Shown one piece after another: positions 9,100-16,927 of a DNA stretch of 64,000 nucleotides. Origin of the DNA: Pirellulaceae bacterium (GTDB lineage Bacteria > Planctomycetota > Planctomycetia > Pirellulales > Pirellulaceae); assembly GCA_018402565.1 (NCBI GenBank), contig JAGYIQ010000007.1:310001-374000 (forward strand), given 5' to 3'. Position 1 is the stretch's first letter. The number at the start of each line of letters is the position of its first letter. The position numbers and the translations under genes were made by a program. The notes under the pieces were generated by a model. It saw only the letters and a program-made list of their open reading frames with translations, was not told where the DNA came from and made no database searches.

Positions 9100-10455
9100 A
9101 TGACCTACCTCACCCAGTCCTGGCTCCTCGACCGTCGGCACGCGTTGCGTGCGATGGGAACTTGTATCTCGTTGCCGTTTTTGGAGTGCATGGTCCCGTT
9201 GCGAGCTGCTGAAGCGAGTTTTGCGACTCCGCGGCGCAGTGCCTTCATTTATCTCGCCAACGGTGTCCATTCGTTGAACTACCAGATCACCACACCCGGA
9301 AAAGACTACGAGTTTTCCCGGTCACTCAAGCCTTTGGAGAAGCACCGCGAAGTCATCACTCCCATCAGCGGGCTGCATCACCCGGGAGCGCTCGGGCACG
9401 ACCACAGCTGTATTTCCGTTTGGCTCACCGGCGGCAAGCTGGGCCCTACCGACCGCAACACTATCTCCGTGGATCAAAAGATCGCGGAGATCACGGCACC
9501 GCACACCCGTTACCCGTCGATGGATATCGCCCTTACAGGAGCTTCGCTTGCCTGGACCGCAGACGGTGTCCGACTTCCACCCCTGCGACGTTGTAGCGAG
9601 ATCTTTGCGTCGATGTTTGAAGAGCCAAAAGGGGGCAAGGAGGTCCAAAGGAGGAACTTGCGTCGCAAGGGAAGCGTGCTCGACGCCAATCTTGATGAGG
9701 TACGCCAGCTCGACCAAAGCTTGGGGGCAGTGGATAAAGGTCGCCTGCAGCAGTACCTCACCTCTGTCCGTGAGGCGGAGATCCGCACGCGGAGGGCCGA
9801 TGCCTGGCTCGACACGCCGCTTCCGTCCATCTCCGAAACTGATCGCAAACGCACCAACCGCGACATCGCGACCACGATGGCGGGGGACTATTTTCGTACC
9901 GTTTATGATCTGATGGTGCTCGCCTTTCAGACGGATGTGACCCGCGTGGCAACCTTCAGCTTGGGAGGCGAGGGAGATGCCTTCTCCATTCCCGAAATCG
10001 GTATCACCGAGTCACGCCATCAGCTTAGTCACCACGGCGGCGATCCGGGCTACATGGAGAAGCTGACGAACTATGACACGTTCGCCATCGAGCAATACAG
10101 CTATTTCCTCACGCGACTCGCCGAAACGAAAGACCTCAACGGCAAACCGCTGTTAAACTCAACGATGTCGCTCTTTGGCAGTGGCATGTCATATGGCCAT
10201 AGCCACGGCAATGCGAACCTGCCGCTCGTGCTCGCTGGCGGATCGGACCTCGGCCTCCAGCACGGCAGGCATCTCGACCTCAATCAAGGCCACTTCAAGG
10301 GCTACCAACTTGATAAGCCCAGCGAGCACTACTCGCTTTGCAGCCGCCCGGCTAATCCGAATGCTCACATGAGCAACCTGTTGCTGATGATGGCACAGAA
10401 AATGGGAGTTGAGACTGATCGGTTCGGGGATAGCAACTCGGTGGTCGAGTTGTAG
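9100..10455 (+). CDS. DUF1552 domain-containing exported protein
   Basis: 451 aa. The N-terminus (LDRRHALRAMGTCISLPFLE) is the twin-arginine-like leader typical of DUF1552 proteins. The body matches the family: AFIYLANGVH, GLHHPGALGHDHSCISVWLTG, DLMVLAFQTDVTRVATFSLGGEG, SMSLFGSGMSYGHSHGNANLP, GHFKGY. The length is typical. These genes nearly always sit beside DUF1592 cytochromes and the products are thought to act together in the periplasm; the biochemical role is unknown. The ATG is preceded by AAAGCGAAAG without a strong ribosome-binding site. Confidence 0.92.
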   Translation: MTYLTQSWLLDRRHALRAMGTCISLPFLECMVPLRAAEASFATPRRSAFIYLANGVHSLNYQITTPGKDYEFSRSLKPLEKHREVITPISGLHHPGALGHDHSCISVWLTGGKLGPTDRNTISVDQKIAEITAPHTRYPSMDIALTGASLAWTADGVRLPPLRRCSEIFASMFEEPKGGKEVQRRNLRRKGSVLDANLDEVRQLDQSLGAVDKGRLQQYLTSVREAEIRTRRADAWLDTPLPSISETDRKRTNRDIATTMAGDYFRTVYDLMVLAFQTDVTRVATFSLGGEGDAFSIPEIGITESRHQLSHHGGDPGYMEKLTNYDTFAIEQYSYFLTRLAETKDLNGKPLLNSTMSLFGSGMSYGHSHGNANLPLVLAGGSDLGLQHGRHLDLNQGHFKGYQLDKPSEHYSLCSRPANPNAHMSNLLLMMAQKMGVETDRFGDSNSVVEL

Positions 10456-10522
10456 TGGGACGGACTTCCAGTTGGTTGATTGGTTGATTGATTGGGAGAA
10501 CTGGAGCGTGATGATGGAGGGG

Positions 10523-12107
10523 AAATGAGTAATGATTATTGGAGAATGTAAAATGCAAAATGGAAATCATGTGGATACAAACAGTTCTTCCGAATTGGCG
10601 TTGCATTGGTCCACGTTGTGGCTTTCAGGCAAAACAAAGACGCAATGCGACATGGGCCCCCATTTTGCATTTTCAAATCTCCATTACTCATTAATCATTC
10701 TGCTTTTCGCGAGCGTTTCGATTGCAGCAATCGCCCGCACGCAAAATGCCTTTCGGTCCGGCGGTTCATTGCGGGAGCTTGGCGGTTAAGATGAGGCGGG
10801 AATGAGTAATTATTATTGGAGAATGGAAAATGCAAACTGGAAAACCGGTAGATGCAAATGACCCTTCTGAAGTCGCAACGGTAGTATTCAGTTTGCTGCT
10901 TCCAGTCGAAACAAATGCGCAATGTGACATCGCGCTACATTCTGCATTTTCTAGTCTCCATTACTCATTAATCATTCTGCTTTTCGCGAGCAGTTCAATT
11001 GCAGCAATCGCCCGCACGCAAAACGGCTTGCGGTCCGGCGGTTCATTGGGGAATCCTGGCGGTTAAGATGGGCGGGAAATGAGTAATTATTATTGGAGAA
11101 TGGGAAATGCAAAATGGAAATCATGTAGATGCAAACGAGCCTTCCGAATTGGCGTTGCATTGGTCCACGTTGTGGCTTTCAGGCAAAACAAAGACGCAAT
11201 GCGACATGGGCCTACATTTTGCATTTTCAAATCTCCATTACTCATTAATCATTCTGCTTTTCGCGAGCAGTTCAATTGCAGCAATCGCCCGCACGCAAAA
11301 CGGCTTGCGGTCCGGCGGTTCATTGGGGAATCTTGGCGGTTAAGATGGAGGGGAAATGAGTAATGATTATTGGAGAATGGAAAATGCAAACTGGAAAACC
11401 GGTAGATGCAAATGACCCTTCTGAAGTCGCATCGGTAGTATTCAGTTTGCTGCTTCCAGTCGATACAAATGCACAATGTGACATCGCGCTACATTTTGCA
11501 TTTTCAAATCTCCATTACTCATTAATCATTCTGCTTTTCGCGAGCAGTTCAATTGCAGCAATCGCCCGCACGCAAAACGCCTTTCGGTCCGGCGGTTCAT
11601 TGCGGGAGCTTGGCGGTTAAGATGGGCGGGAAATGAGTAATGATTATTGGAGAATGGAAAATGCAAACTGGAAATCATGTAGATGCAAACGAGCCTTCCG
11701 AAGTGGCGTTGCATTGGTCCACGTTGTGGCTTTCAGGCAAAACAAGGGCGCAATGCGACACGGGCCCGTATTTTCCAGTCTCCATTACTCATTAATCATT
11801 CTGCTTTTCGCGAGCAGTTCAATTGCAGCAATCGCCCGCACGCAAAACGGCTTGCGATCCGGCGGTTCATTGGGGAATCTTGGCGGTTAAGATGGGCGGG
11901 AAATGAGTAATGATTATTGGAGAATGGAAAATGCAAACTGGAAATCATGTAGATGCAAACGGTTCTTTCGAATCGGCATCGGTAGTACTCTTGGTGGAGC
12001 ATCCAGCCAATGTGGATAAGCAATGTGGAATCTTGCAATATTTTGCACTTTCAAATCTCCATTACTCATTAATCATTCTGCTTTTCGCGAGCATTTCGAT
12101 TGCAGTA
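10523..12107. repeat. 277-bp tandem array, 6 units, each with inverted repeats and a short secretion-leader reading frame
   Basis: Units begin at the ATGAGTAAT motif at 10525, 10802, 11079, 11356, 11633 and 11903 (spacing 277 four times, then 270). In each, the first 180 bp or so are bounded by imperfect inverted repeats related to the ends of the 8504-9060 element (for unit 1, 10523-10565 against 10661-10700). The remaining 95 bp or so encode a hydrophobic leader (LIILLFASSSIAAIA) ending RSGGSL..LGG and a stop. The sixth unit reads instead into the following gene. The five 78-85-codon frames (10532-10789, 10830-11066, 11107-11343, 11363-11620, 11633-11890) are not annotated as genes. Confidence 0.9.
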
Positions 12108-13340
12108 ATAGCCGGTGAAAATCTTTCGTTTCCTGCAACCACCCCCGCAGACGAACCGTTCCGTCCCAAGGCAGGCGAATTTCCTCCGGTGGAACAAGCG
12201 AAGGCTTACCAGGGCCAACTTGTGTTCGTCGATCATGCGAATCGCCGCGGCAGCATCCGCGTGACTGGCGGAGAGCTGTTTCACTCCACGGCTCCGCACC
12301 CTTTTGCCATGCTGCCCTATGGAGTCGTGCGGTATCACGGCGCGCCGTCGGATCTGCGGGACATCCCGCTCGGTACCATGCTCCACGGTCGTTTCTATCT
12401 GCCACCCGATCCCAAGTTCTCCTCAGTGCCGGTTATCGATCAAGCCAGCGCCAGCTTAACTCAGCCCGCTGAGAACCACGCCATTCTGCTGGAGGATGAG
12501 CCCAGTTTCTGCCTCCGGGAGGGCAAGGTCTGGAGGTTAAAGGAGGTCGAGATGACGGGCGCAAGGACGGGAATGATTGTCGCTCACCGCGAATCCAGCA
12601 CTGACGGGGAGAACAGAGAAGAAGAGCGGCGAATGAGCATCGATGCGGCCACTCGCTTCTGGCGTGGCCGGGAAAAGCTCGGTCTCGAGGACTTGATTAC
12701 AGAAGGCCTGTGGCCTGCAAATGGAAAGAAATTCCTCGATGGTCAGGTCGTCCATCTCGGTATTGCCTGGAAGCCAGCAGGGCACTGGGAGCGACGTGTT
12801 GGGAATCGGATGCATATTTCAGACGTTTGGCTGGATGAGACAGCTCTGCAACGAGCCACCCGACACCAAGTCGAGGTGCATCGGGAGCTGATCCGCAGTC
12901 GCGCGATGCCGGCGTACGTGGATGGCGTTGAGTATGGTAAGTTCGGCAGCGCCACAGTGACCCTTACCTTGTTCGGCGGCATGGATCCCTCCCTCTATGC
13001 TGATTTCCAGAAGGGTATCAATGGACAGCTCGCGGCGTCGGAAACGAACCTGAAGCATGAGTATGGGACGGTCAGGCAATCCTTGGTGGCCATATCGGGA
13101 CCGATACTGGAAGTGACGAAACAGGACAATGACATCCCGCTGGGCAGTAGTGGGATCCAAATCCGGATCAAGGTGAATCAAATCATCGAGGGCGTTCGTC
13201 CTGGGAGGATTGTTAGAATCCGACCGATGAACTGGCCTGATGACGCGGTGCCTCGGGAGGAGTACACAGAGGGCCATTTAGACGAACGCTTCCCGTCTCC
13301 AAACATTTTCCCCAAATACGGAAGAATAAATTTGAATTGA
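11910..13340 (+). CDS. Secreted protein of unknown function whose N-terminus comes from the repeat array
   Basis: 476 aa if translated from ATG 11910 inside the last repeat unit. About 55 residues of repeat-encoded sequence precede the hydrophobic leader SLIILLFASISIAVIAGENL. The mature part (from about residue 70) has FVDHANRRGSIRV, PFAMLPYGVVRYHGAPSDLRD, a glycine-rich ATVTLTLFGGMD, and a C-terminal IQIRIKVNQIIEGVRPGRIV. I recognise no domain. It follows DUF1592 and DUF1552 in the same direction and may belong to that exported set. The native start was probably just before the leader and has been replaced or obscured by the repeat. Confidence 0.7.
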   Translation: MIIGEWKMQTGNHVDANGSFESASVVLLVEHPANVDKQCGILQYFALSNLHYSLIILLFASISIAVIAGENLSFPATTPADEPFRPKAGEFPPVEQAKAYQGQLVFVDHANRRGSIRVTGGELFHSTAPHPFAMLPYGVVRYHGAPSDLRDIPLGTMLHGRFYLPPDPKFSSVPVIDQASASLTQPAENHAILLEDEPSFCLREGKVWRLKEVEMTGARTGMIVAHRESSTDGENREEERRMSIDAATRFWRGREKLGLEDLITEGLWPANGKKFLDGQVVHLGIAWKPAGHWERRVGNRMHISDVWLDETALQRATRHQVEVHRELIRSRAMPAYVDGVEYGKFGSATVTLTLFGGMDPSLYADFQKGINGQLAASETNLKHEYGTVRQSLVAISGPILEVTKQDNDIPLGSSGIQIRIKVNQIIEGVRPGRIVRIRPMNWPDDAVPREEYTEGHLDERFPSPNIFPKYGRINLN

Positions 13341-13438
13341 CGAAGAAAACGTGTCAGGACTGTCTTTTCCAGCGGCTGCGGCGGTCACAAGAAAGAGCCC
13401 TGACACCTTGTCATCCTCAATTGCCGTGTGATAAAGCC

Positions 13439-13583
13439 CTAGTGCTTTGTCACAATGCAATTTTGGGATCGGTGTGGCAAAGGGGTCAGGCGTCAATTGC
13501 CGGAACGGCCCTGCGGGTGCTGCGCACAATTGACGCCTGACCCCTTTGCCACACCCTAAGTTCTGGCTGTGACAAAGCACTAG
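13439..13583. mobile_element. 145-bp MITE, IS630-like ends
   Basis: Perfect 16-bp ends: CTAGTGCTTTGTCACA (13439-13454) and its reverse complement at 13568-13583. Nested inside is a perfect 28-bp inverted repeat (13472-13499 and 13527-13554, with GGGGTCAGGCGTCAATTG) around 27 bases. The outermost CTAG on both sides fits insertion at CTAG with duplication of TA, the habit of IS630/Tc1 elements. No coding content. Its right end supplies the stop codon of the reverse-strand pseudogene at 13580. A half copy lies at 16719. Confidence 0.8.
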
Positions 13584-14338
13584 CGTTGCCGTTTGGCTTT
13601 CTCACGCAGTCGAGCACTGCGGACTTGGACCCAGGCAGGTCGAATCTTGAGTAGATCGATCCCGGCGTTCTTTAGGGTGCTGTCCCAGTCGCCGTAGAAT
13701 TTTTGTAACCGTTCACGCCTCGTAGGGTGCCATGCAGCAAGTCGGGCTATCTCCACGATCGTTTGCGAGTCAAAGCAACTGGAGAACGCTACTGGTTTGC
13801 CCCTAGAACCACTCGACTTGCGGAATGCACCAGCCCCAAGGATTACCTCCCATCCGTGAACGGTTACGAATTGTTTTCCAGCTGTTAACAGTGCGTTGTC
13901 ACGCAGGGGGAAGTCTTCGGAGTGCGCCAATCCGCGATGCGTCACGGGCAGCTTGGCGGCGTAACGGCGTTTGATTTCTTGGCGGACCTCTTCTTTTGAG
14001 GTGTAACGGCGATCGACCCGGCCGCGCATGGCTTCGTAGTCTTGCTTCTTACAGACGATTTGGGATTAATCGATATTGGCCGCTTTGATCGCCTCCGGCC
14101 AACTGCCAAAGAATTTCCGCCCGGCAAACAGTAGGGGCACATCCACCGCATCGTCACCTGTGATACCGCGCGTATGCAAGGGTAATTTCTGCCGATGCCG
14201 TTGTCGGATCTCCTTCAGAACGGCCTCGCTGCTCTTGTATTTACCGGGTGATTCTAGATCCCATTGATGGTATCTTCGCGGGTTGACTCCCGCTGCCCGC
14301 ACGGCATTCTGCCAGTTGCCGAACAGGCAGCTTGTCAC
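13580..14338 (-). pseudogene. Homing-endonuclease-associated-repeat protein remnant, broken by a stop and a MITE
   Basis: Two segments in one frame, 14338-14066 and 14029-13580, separated by an in-frame TAA (14066-14068). The protein has repeats of the form L.AG..FFGSWPEAIKAANID, typical of HNH- or homing-endonuclease-associated DNA-binding repeats. The first repeat (LFGNWQNAVRAAGV) begins almost at the start, so the 5' end is missing. In the last repeat, LLTAGKQF and YGDWDSTLKNAGID are separated by 57 extra residues, exactly the MITE at 13705-13867 plus an 8-base duplication. The terminal stop comes from another MITE. Probably non-functional. Confidence 0.8.
13705..13867. mobile_element. 163-bp MITE with GTAACCGTTCACG ends, IS66-like
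   Basis: Ends GTAACCGTTCACG (13705-13717) and CGTGAACGGTTAC (13855-13867) are perfect inverted repeats. Flanks GAATTTTT and GAATTGTT form a near-perfect 8-base duplication. GTAA termini and 8-bp duplications are known for the IS66 family, so this is probably a non-autonomous relative. Related copies are at 43296-43458 (also 163 bp), 48517-48577 (short), 54524 and 56125 (one end only). Confidence 0.85.
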
Positions 14339-14560
14339 TGACGATGGCCGGGATGGCCAACTAGTGATCGTCGAGCGGATGGGTGGCCAAAAGTGGTTTC
14401 ATCCGCCATGTGGCTTTCGAAGTTTCTTCGGTATTCCCCCACACCCGATGGTGCCATACTTCTATTGTCGGCAGAGTTATCACCTGTTTGTTCACGCCGG
14501 ATGGGGGTGAAGACACCGCCACAAACACCGAGACGTTTTATCAAGGGAAATGAGGACCGT
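14339..14560. other. Intergenic region before the csbD-like operon
   Basis: About 220 bases with no convincing gene. It lies beyond the broken 5' end of the homing-repeat pseudogene and should contain the promoter of the downstream four-gene operon. Confidence 0.4.
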
Positions 14561-14995
14561 ATGACGATCAATCAACAGACACTCCAGGGAAACTGGACCG
14601 AGATTCAAGGCAAGCTGAAGAGCAAGTGGGGCAGGCTCACGGACGACGATGTCAAGGAGTTTGATGGCAACGTCGAACAACTCATGGGCAGAATCCAAAA
14701 GAAGACAGGAGCCGCCCGCGAAAGTGTCGAGCAATTCTTCGAACAGTTCTCCTCCAACGGCGCTTCGGCGGTCAGTCGAGCTAGTGAAGCCGTGCGTGGG
14801 TACGCCCAACAAGCAACGGAAGCCGTTCAGGATACGTCCCAGCAAGCTTTGGACTCGGTCCGTGAAGGTTATGCCGAAGTCGAAAACATGGTAAGGCAAA
14901 GCCCGACCAAGTCGCTGGTCTACATGTTCGGAGCGGGTGTCCTGACGGGTGTCGTGCTTCATATGATACTGCGGTGGCAGAGGAACCATGCGTGA
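14561..14995 (+). CDS. CsbD-family stress protein with a C-terminal membrane anchor
   Basis: 144 aa from ATG 14561, with GAGG at 14552-14555. The N-terminal 45 residues or so are CsbD-like: GNWTEIQGKLKSKWGRLTDDD followed by GNVEQLMGRIQKKTG. A helical middle (SEAVRGYAQQATEAVQDT; SVREGYAEVENMVRQSP) resembles DUF883/YqjD proteins, and a glycine-containing membrane helix (VYMFGAGVLTGVVLHMIL) ends in RWQRNHA. CsbD proteins are general-stress proteins of unknown mechanism. First of four overlapping or closely spaced genes, so probably an operon. Confidence 0.85.
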   Translation: MTINQQTLQGNWTEIQGKLKSKWGRLTDDDVKEFDGNVEQLMGRIQKKTGAARESVEQFFEQFSSNGASAVSRASEAVRGYAQQATEAVQDTSQQALDSVREGYAEVENMVRQSPTKSLVYMFGAGVLTGVVLHMILRWQRNHA

Positions 14996-15426
14996 AGCAC
15001 CCCATGCTGGATTCGACGGAAACGAAAGCCATTCTCCGTCGCATGGCGGAAGTGCGTTGTGACTTGGACGAAGGGGCGCAAGAAATTGCCGAGAGCGCTC
15101 GGGACTTGGGCGATTGGCAGCACTACGTCAAGAGCTACCCGTGGATCTCGATGGGCGCCGCGTGCCTCATCGGTTACCTGATGGTTCCGCGACGCCACAC
15201 CGACTTGCCAGCTCTCAACGACTCTTTGCCAGAAACGATCGATCAAGAGCGGCAGTTGCCAGATGCTCGGCCATCCTGGACGAGTGGCCTTCGCAACGCG
15301 GCGCGAACGCAGGTCGGCAATCTATTGTGGCGAAGTGCCCTGGCGCTTGCCGAGCAGCAAGTGAATCAGTACCTCTCCGGCTGGTCCGACACGACTGCTC
15401 CCGAACACTCGAAAGACAAACCATGA
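14992..15426 (+). CDS. Small membrane protein, DUF883/YqjD-like
   Basis: 144 aa from GTG 14992, which overlaps the upstream stop as GTGA and has AGAGGA at 14977-14982; ATG 14974 or 15004 are alternatives. A helical N-terminus (ILRRMAEVRCDLDEGAQEIAESARDL) leads to one membrane segment (WISMGAACLIGYLMVP) and a soluble C-terminal tail. The pattern of a helical domain then a Gly-rich helix is that of YqjD/ElaB/DUF883 proteins, which associate with the inner membrane and ribosomes in enterobacteria. Here the soluble tail after the helix is longer than usual. Confidence 0.7.
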   Translation: MKHPMLDSTETKAILRRMAEVRCDLDEGAQEIAESARDLGDWQHYVKSYPWISMGAACLIGYLMVPRRHTDLPALNDSLPETIDQERQLPDARPSWTSGLRNAARTQVGNLLWRSALALAEQQVNQYLSGWSDTTAPEHSKDKP

Positions 15427-15635
15427 AGAATCGAATCGCCCAGAATCCGTTGGACGGTTCGCCGCGAGTTAAACCGATGCTTCCGGCACCTGCTGAATTG
15501 ATGGACACGGCTCAGAAGAAGTTCGCTCAAGGACGAACGATGATCGAAAGATACGTGCAGGATTATCCTGCGGTCGGTATTGGCGCGGCGCTTTGCATAG
15601 GAGTTCTCATCGGATGGATCAGCAAACGAAGGTAG
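15423..15635 (+). CDS. Short DUF883-like membrane protein
   Basis: 70 aa from ATG 15423, overlapping the previous stop as ATGA (translational coupling). It has the motif order of ElaB/YqjD C-termini: RYVQDYPAVGIGAALCIGVL then IGWISKRR, a glycine-zipper membrane helix ending in basic residues. It lacks most of the long helical N-terminal domain. Third gene of the envelope-stress operon. Confidence 0.75.
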   Translation: MKNRIAQNPLDGSPRVKPMLPAPAELMDTAQKKFAQGRTMIERYVQDYPAVGIGAALCIGVLIGWISKRR

Positions 15636-15655
15636 CGGAGCGAAACGGAGCGTCC

Positions 15656-16066
15656 ATGAATGAACCGCATGGATTGGCGTGGGACCTCGGCTCTTTCGCC
15701 AACGACGCGATGACCTTGACTGAATTGCAGTCGCAGCTGTTGGCAGCGGACATGCGTGAATGCAGTCGTCGCGGCTGGGTCCCGAGCCTATTCGTGGTGG
15801 GCAGTGCGGCGTTGGGGCTGGCGTGTTTTCCCATCGCCTTAGTGACCGCGGCACTTGGTCTCGTGAAGTTCTTCGAACTCTCCCACTTCACGGCGTTTCT
15901 GAGCGTCCTTGTTGTAGGAGCGAGCGGCAGTATTTTGTTGGGCATCATCGGGTGGATCAAAGTGCGAGAGCGTGCTGCGATGCTGCGACGCTCGCGGGAT
16001 GAGCTGATGCGCAATCTACGCTGGATCAAACGAGTCATCACTCGGACCCGGCGTCACATCAAGTAA
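15656..16066 (+). CDS. Phage-holin-superfamily-like membrane protein
   Basis: 136 aa from ATG 15656 (GGAG at 15647-15650; ATG 15614 is an upstream alternative). Two membrane helices (VPSLFVVGSAALGLACFPIA and LSVLVVGASGSILLGIIGWI) follow a short amphipathic N-terminus (MTLTELQSQLLAADM). The C-terminus is very basic (RRSRDELMRNLRWIKRVI then TRTRRHIK). This is the arrangement of the holin superfamily III proteins that sit beside CsbD and DUF883 genes in many bacteria; in that setting they are host genes rather than lysis genes. Last gene of the operon. Confidence 0.7.
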   Translation: MNEPHGLAWDLGSFANDAMTLTELQSQLLAADMRECSRRGWVPSLFVVGSAALGLACFPIALVTAALGLVKFFELSHFTAFLSVLVVGASGSILLGIIGWIKVRERAAMLRRSRDELMRNLRWIKRVITRTRRHIK

Positions 16067-16070
16067 GCAA

Positions 16071-16233
16071 TACACGCTGTCACGGCTCCGCCGTTCAAAT
16101 CCTGTCGCACCAATCGACACCGCCAGCCACGGTTGGGTCTGAAAGTCGCGAAGCGACGACAGCGTGTAGCTGCGGGTGTTAACCCGCAGTAACGCGGCCC
16201 AACTGGAACAAAGTCGCGAAGCGACGACAGGGG
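16071..16233. repeat. Interspersed 163-bp repeat, copy 1
   Basis: Begins TACACGCTGTCACGGCT and ends in GTCGCGAAGCGACGACAGGGG; contains two GTCGCGAAGCGAC hairpins and CTGCGGGTGTTAACCCGCAG. A near-identical copy is at 30207-30370 and a partial copy around 30530-30640. No coding content. Confidence 0.8.
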
Positions 16234-16357
16234 ACAACCTGAGGACATACAATTTGTGGGAGGCTATCGGGACCGGTCCGAATCGCCTCGGGAGACGCTG
16301 ATCGAGCGTCCCCATTTCTGGGACTTTCAGTCCGCGAGATTCAAAACCGCTTCACTG

Positions 16358-16683
16358 CGACACACGTTGTTCCACCAAAACATCGATTTCCGTGGTGATT
16401 GCCGTGTAGATGGGAACTTGGGCCCCGGTGTCTTCGATTCGGATGACCAAGCCGAAGGGGACGGGCGTTAGGTCGCGGCTCCAACGTTTGTGGCTGGCGA
16501 GCGCGGGGTTTAGTGGTTTTGGCTGTAACTCTCGTTGTGCTTCGTCCACTCCAAGGAGTCGTGTTGCACGCTGCCACTGGGGCCACGGGTGCCACGGGAT
16601 CGGCGAGTGACTTGGTGGTCGAACTGGACTTCGCTGGCAAATTCTCGGTCAGAATCGCCTTTCCTCGCCTCGGGACATGGCCT
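16358..16683 (-). pseudogene. Decayed copy of the 3' part of the gene at 27569-28048
   Basis: Aligns closely, by eye about 85 percent, with 27570-27880 in the same orientation, including the SHKRWSRDL...VPFGLV.RIEDTGAQVPIY block. Relative to the intact copy it has an 18-base insertion, then a stop (TAA in place of GAC after QNH), and a 1-base deletion that shifts the frame. Homology stops at about 16683, so the N-terminal half is absent. Together with 27570-27880 it forms direct repeats around the restriction and kinase genes. Confidence 0.8.
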
Positions 16684-16718
16684 CAGCCACCGAGCTCAAC
16701 TTTTCTCTCGCCGAGATG

Positions 16719-16780
16719 CTAGTGCTTTGTCACAATTTTACTTTGGGATCGGTGTGGCAAAGGGGTCAGGCGTCAATTGT
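16719..16780. mobile_element. Left half of the IS630-like MITE
   Basis: CTAGTGCTTTGTCACA at 16719-16734 and the internal arm at 16752-16779 match the left half of the 13439-13583 element. The right half is missing. Confidence 0.75.
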
Positions 16781-16927
16781 GCGAAGCACCGCGGTTTCCT
16801 TCCTAGCGATTGCCGCCGATTTTGGCTAAAATAAGCACCAAACGCTTACAAGTCGACTAGCCAAAAGGGGAGAGATTGGGCATGCATCAATGGCGACAAC
16901 ACAGACGGATCACGGAAGCCGGTTCCG
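16781..16927. other. Likely promoter region of the type I restriction operon
   Basis: About 150 bases between the half MITE and hsdR. No operator or clear ribosome-binding site recognised. Confidence 0.3.

Noticed and set aside
10532..11890. Five short frames in the 277-bp array as separate secreted-protein genes
   Set aside because: Near-identical decoy leaders that stop after about 80 codons; kept as part of the repeat.
13337..13540. Short frames over the IS630-like MITE
   Set aside because: They cover the inverted repeats of the element and have no independent support.
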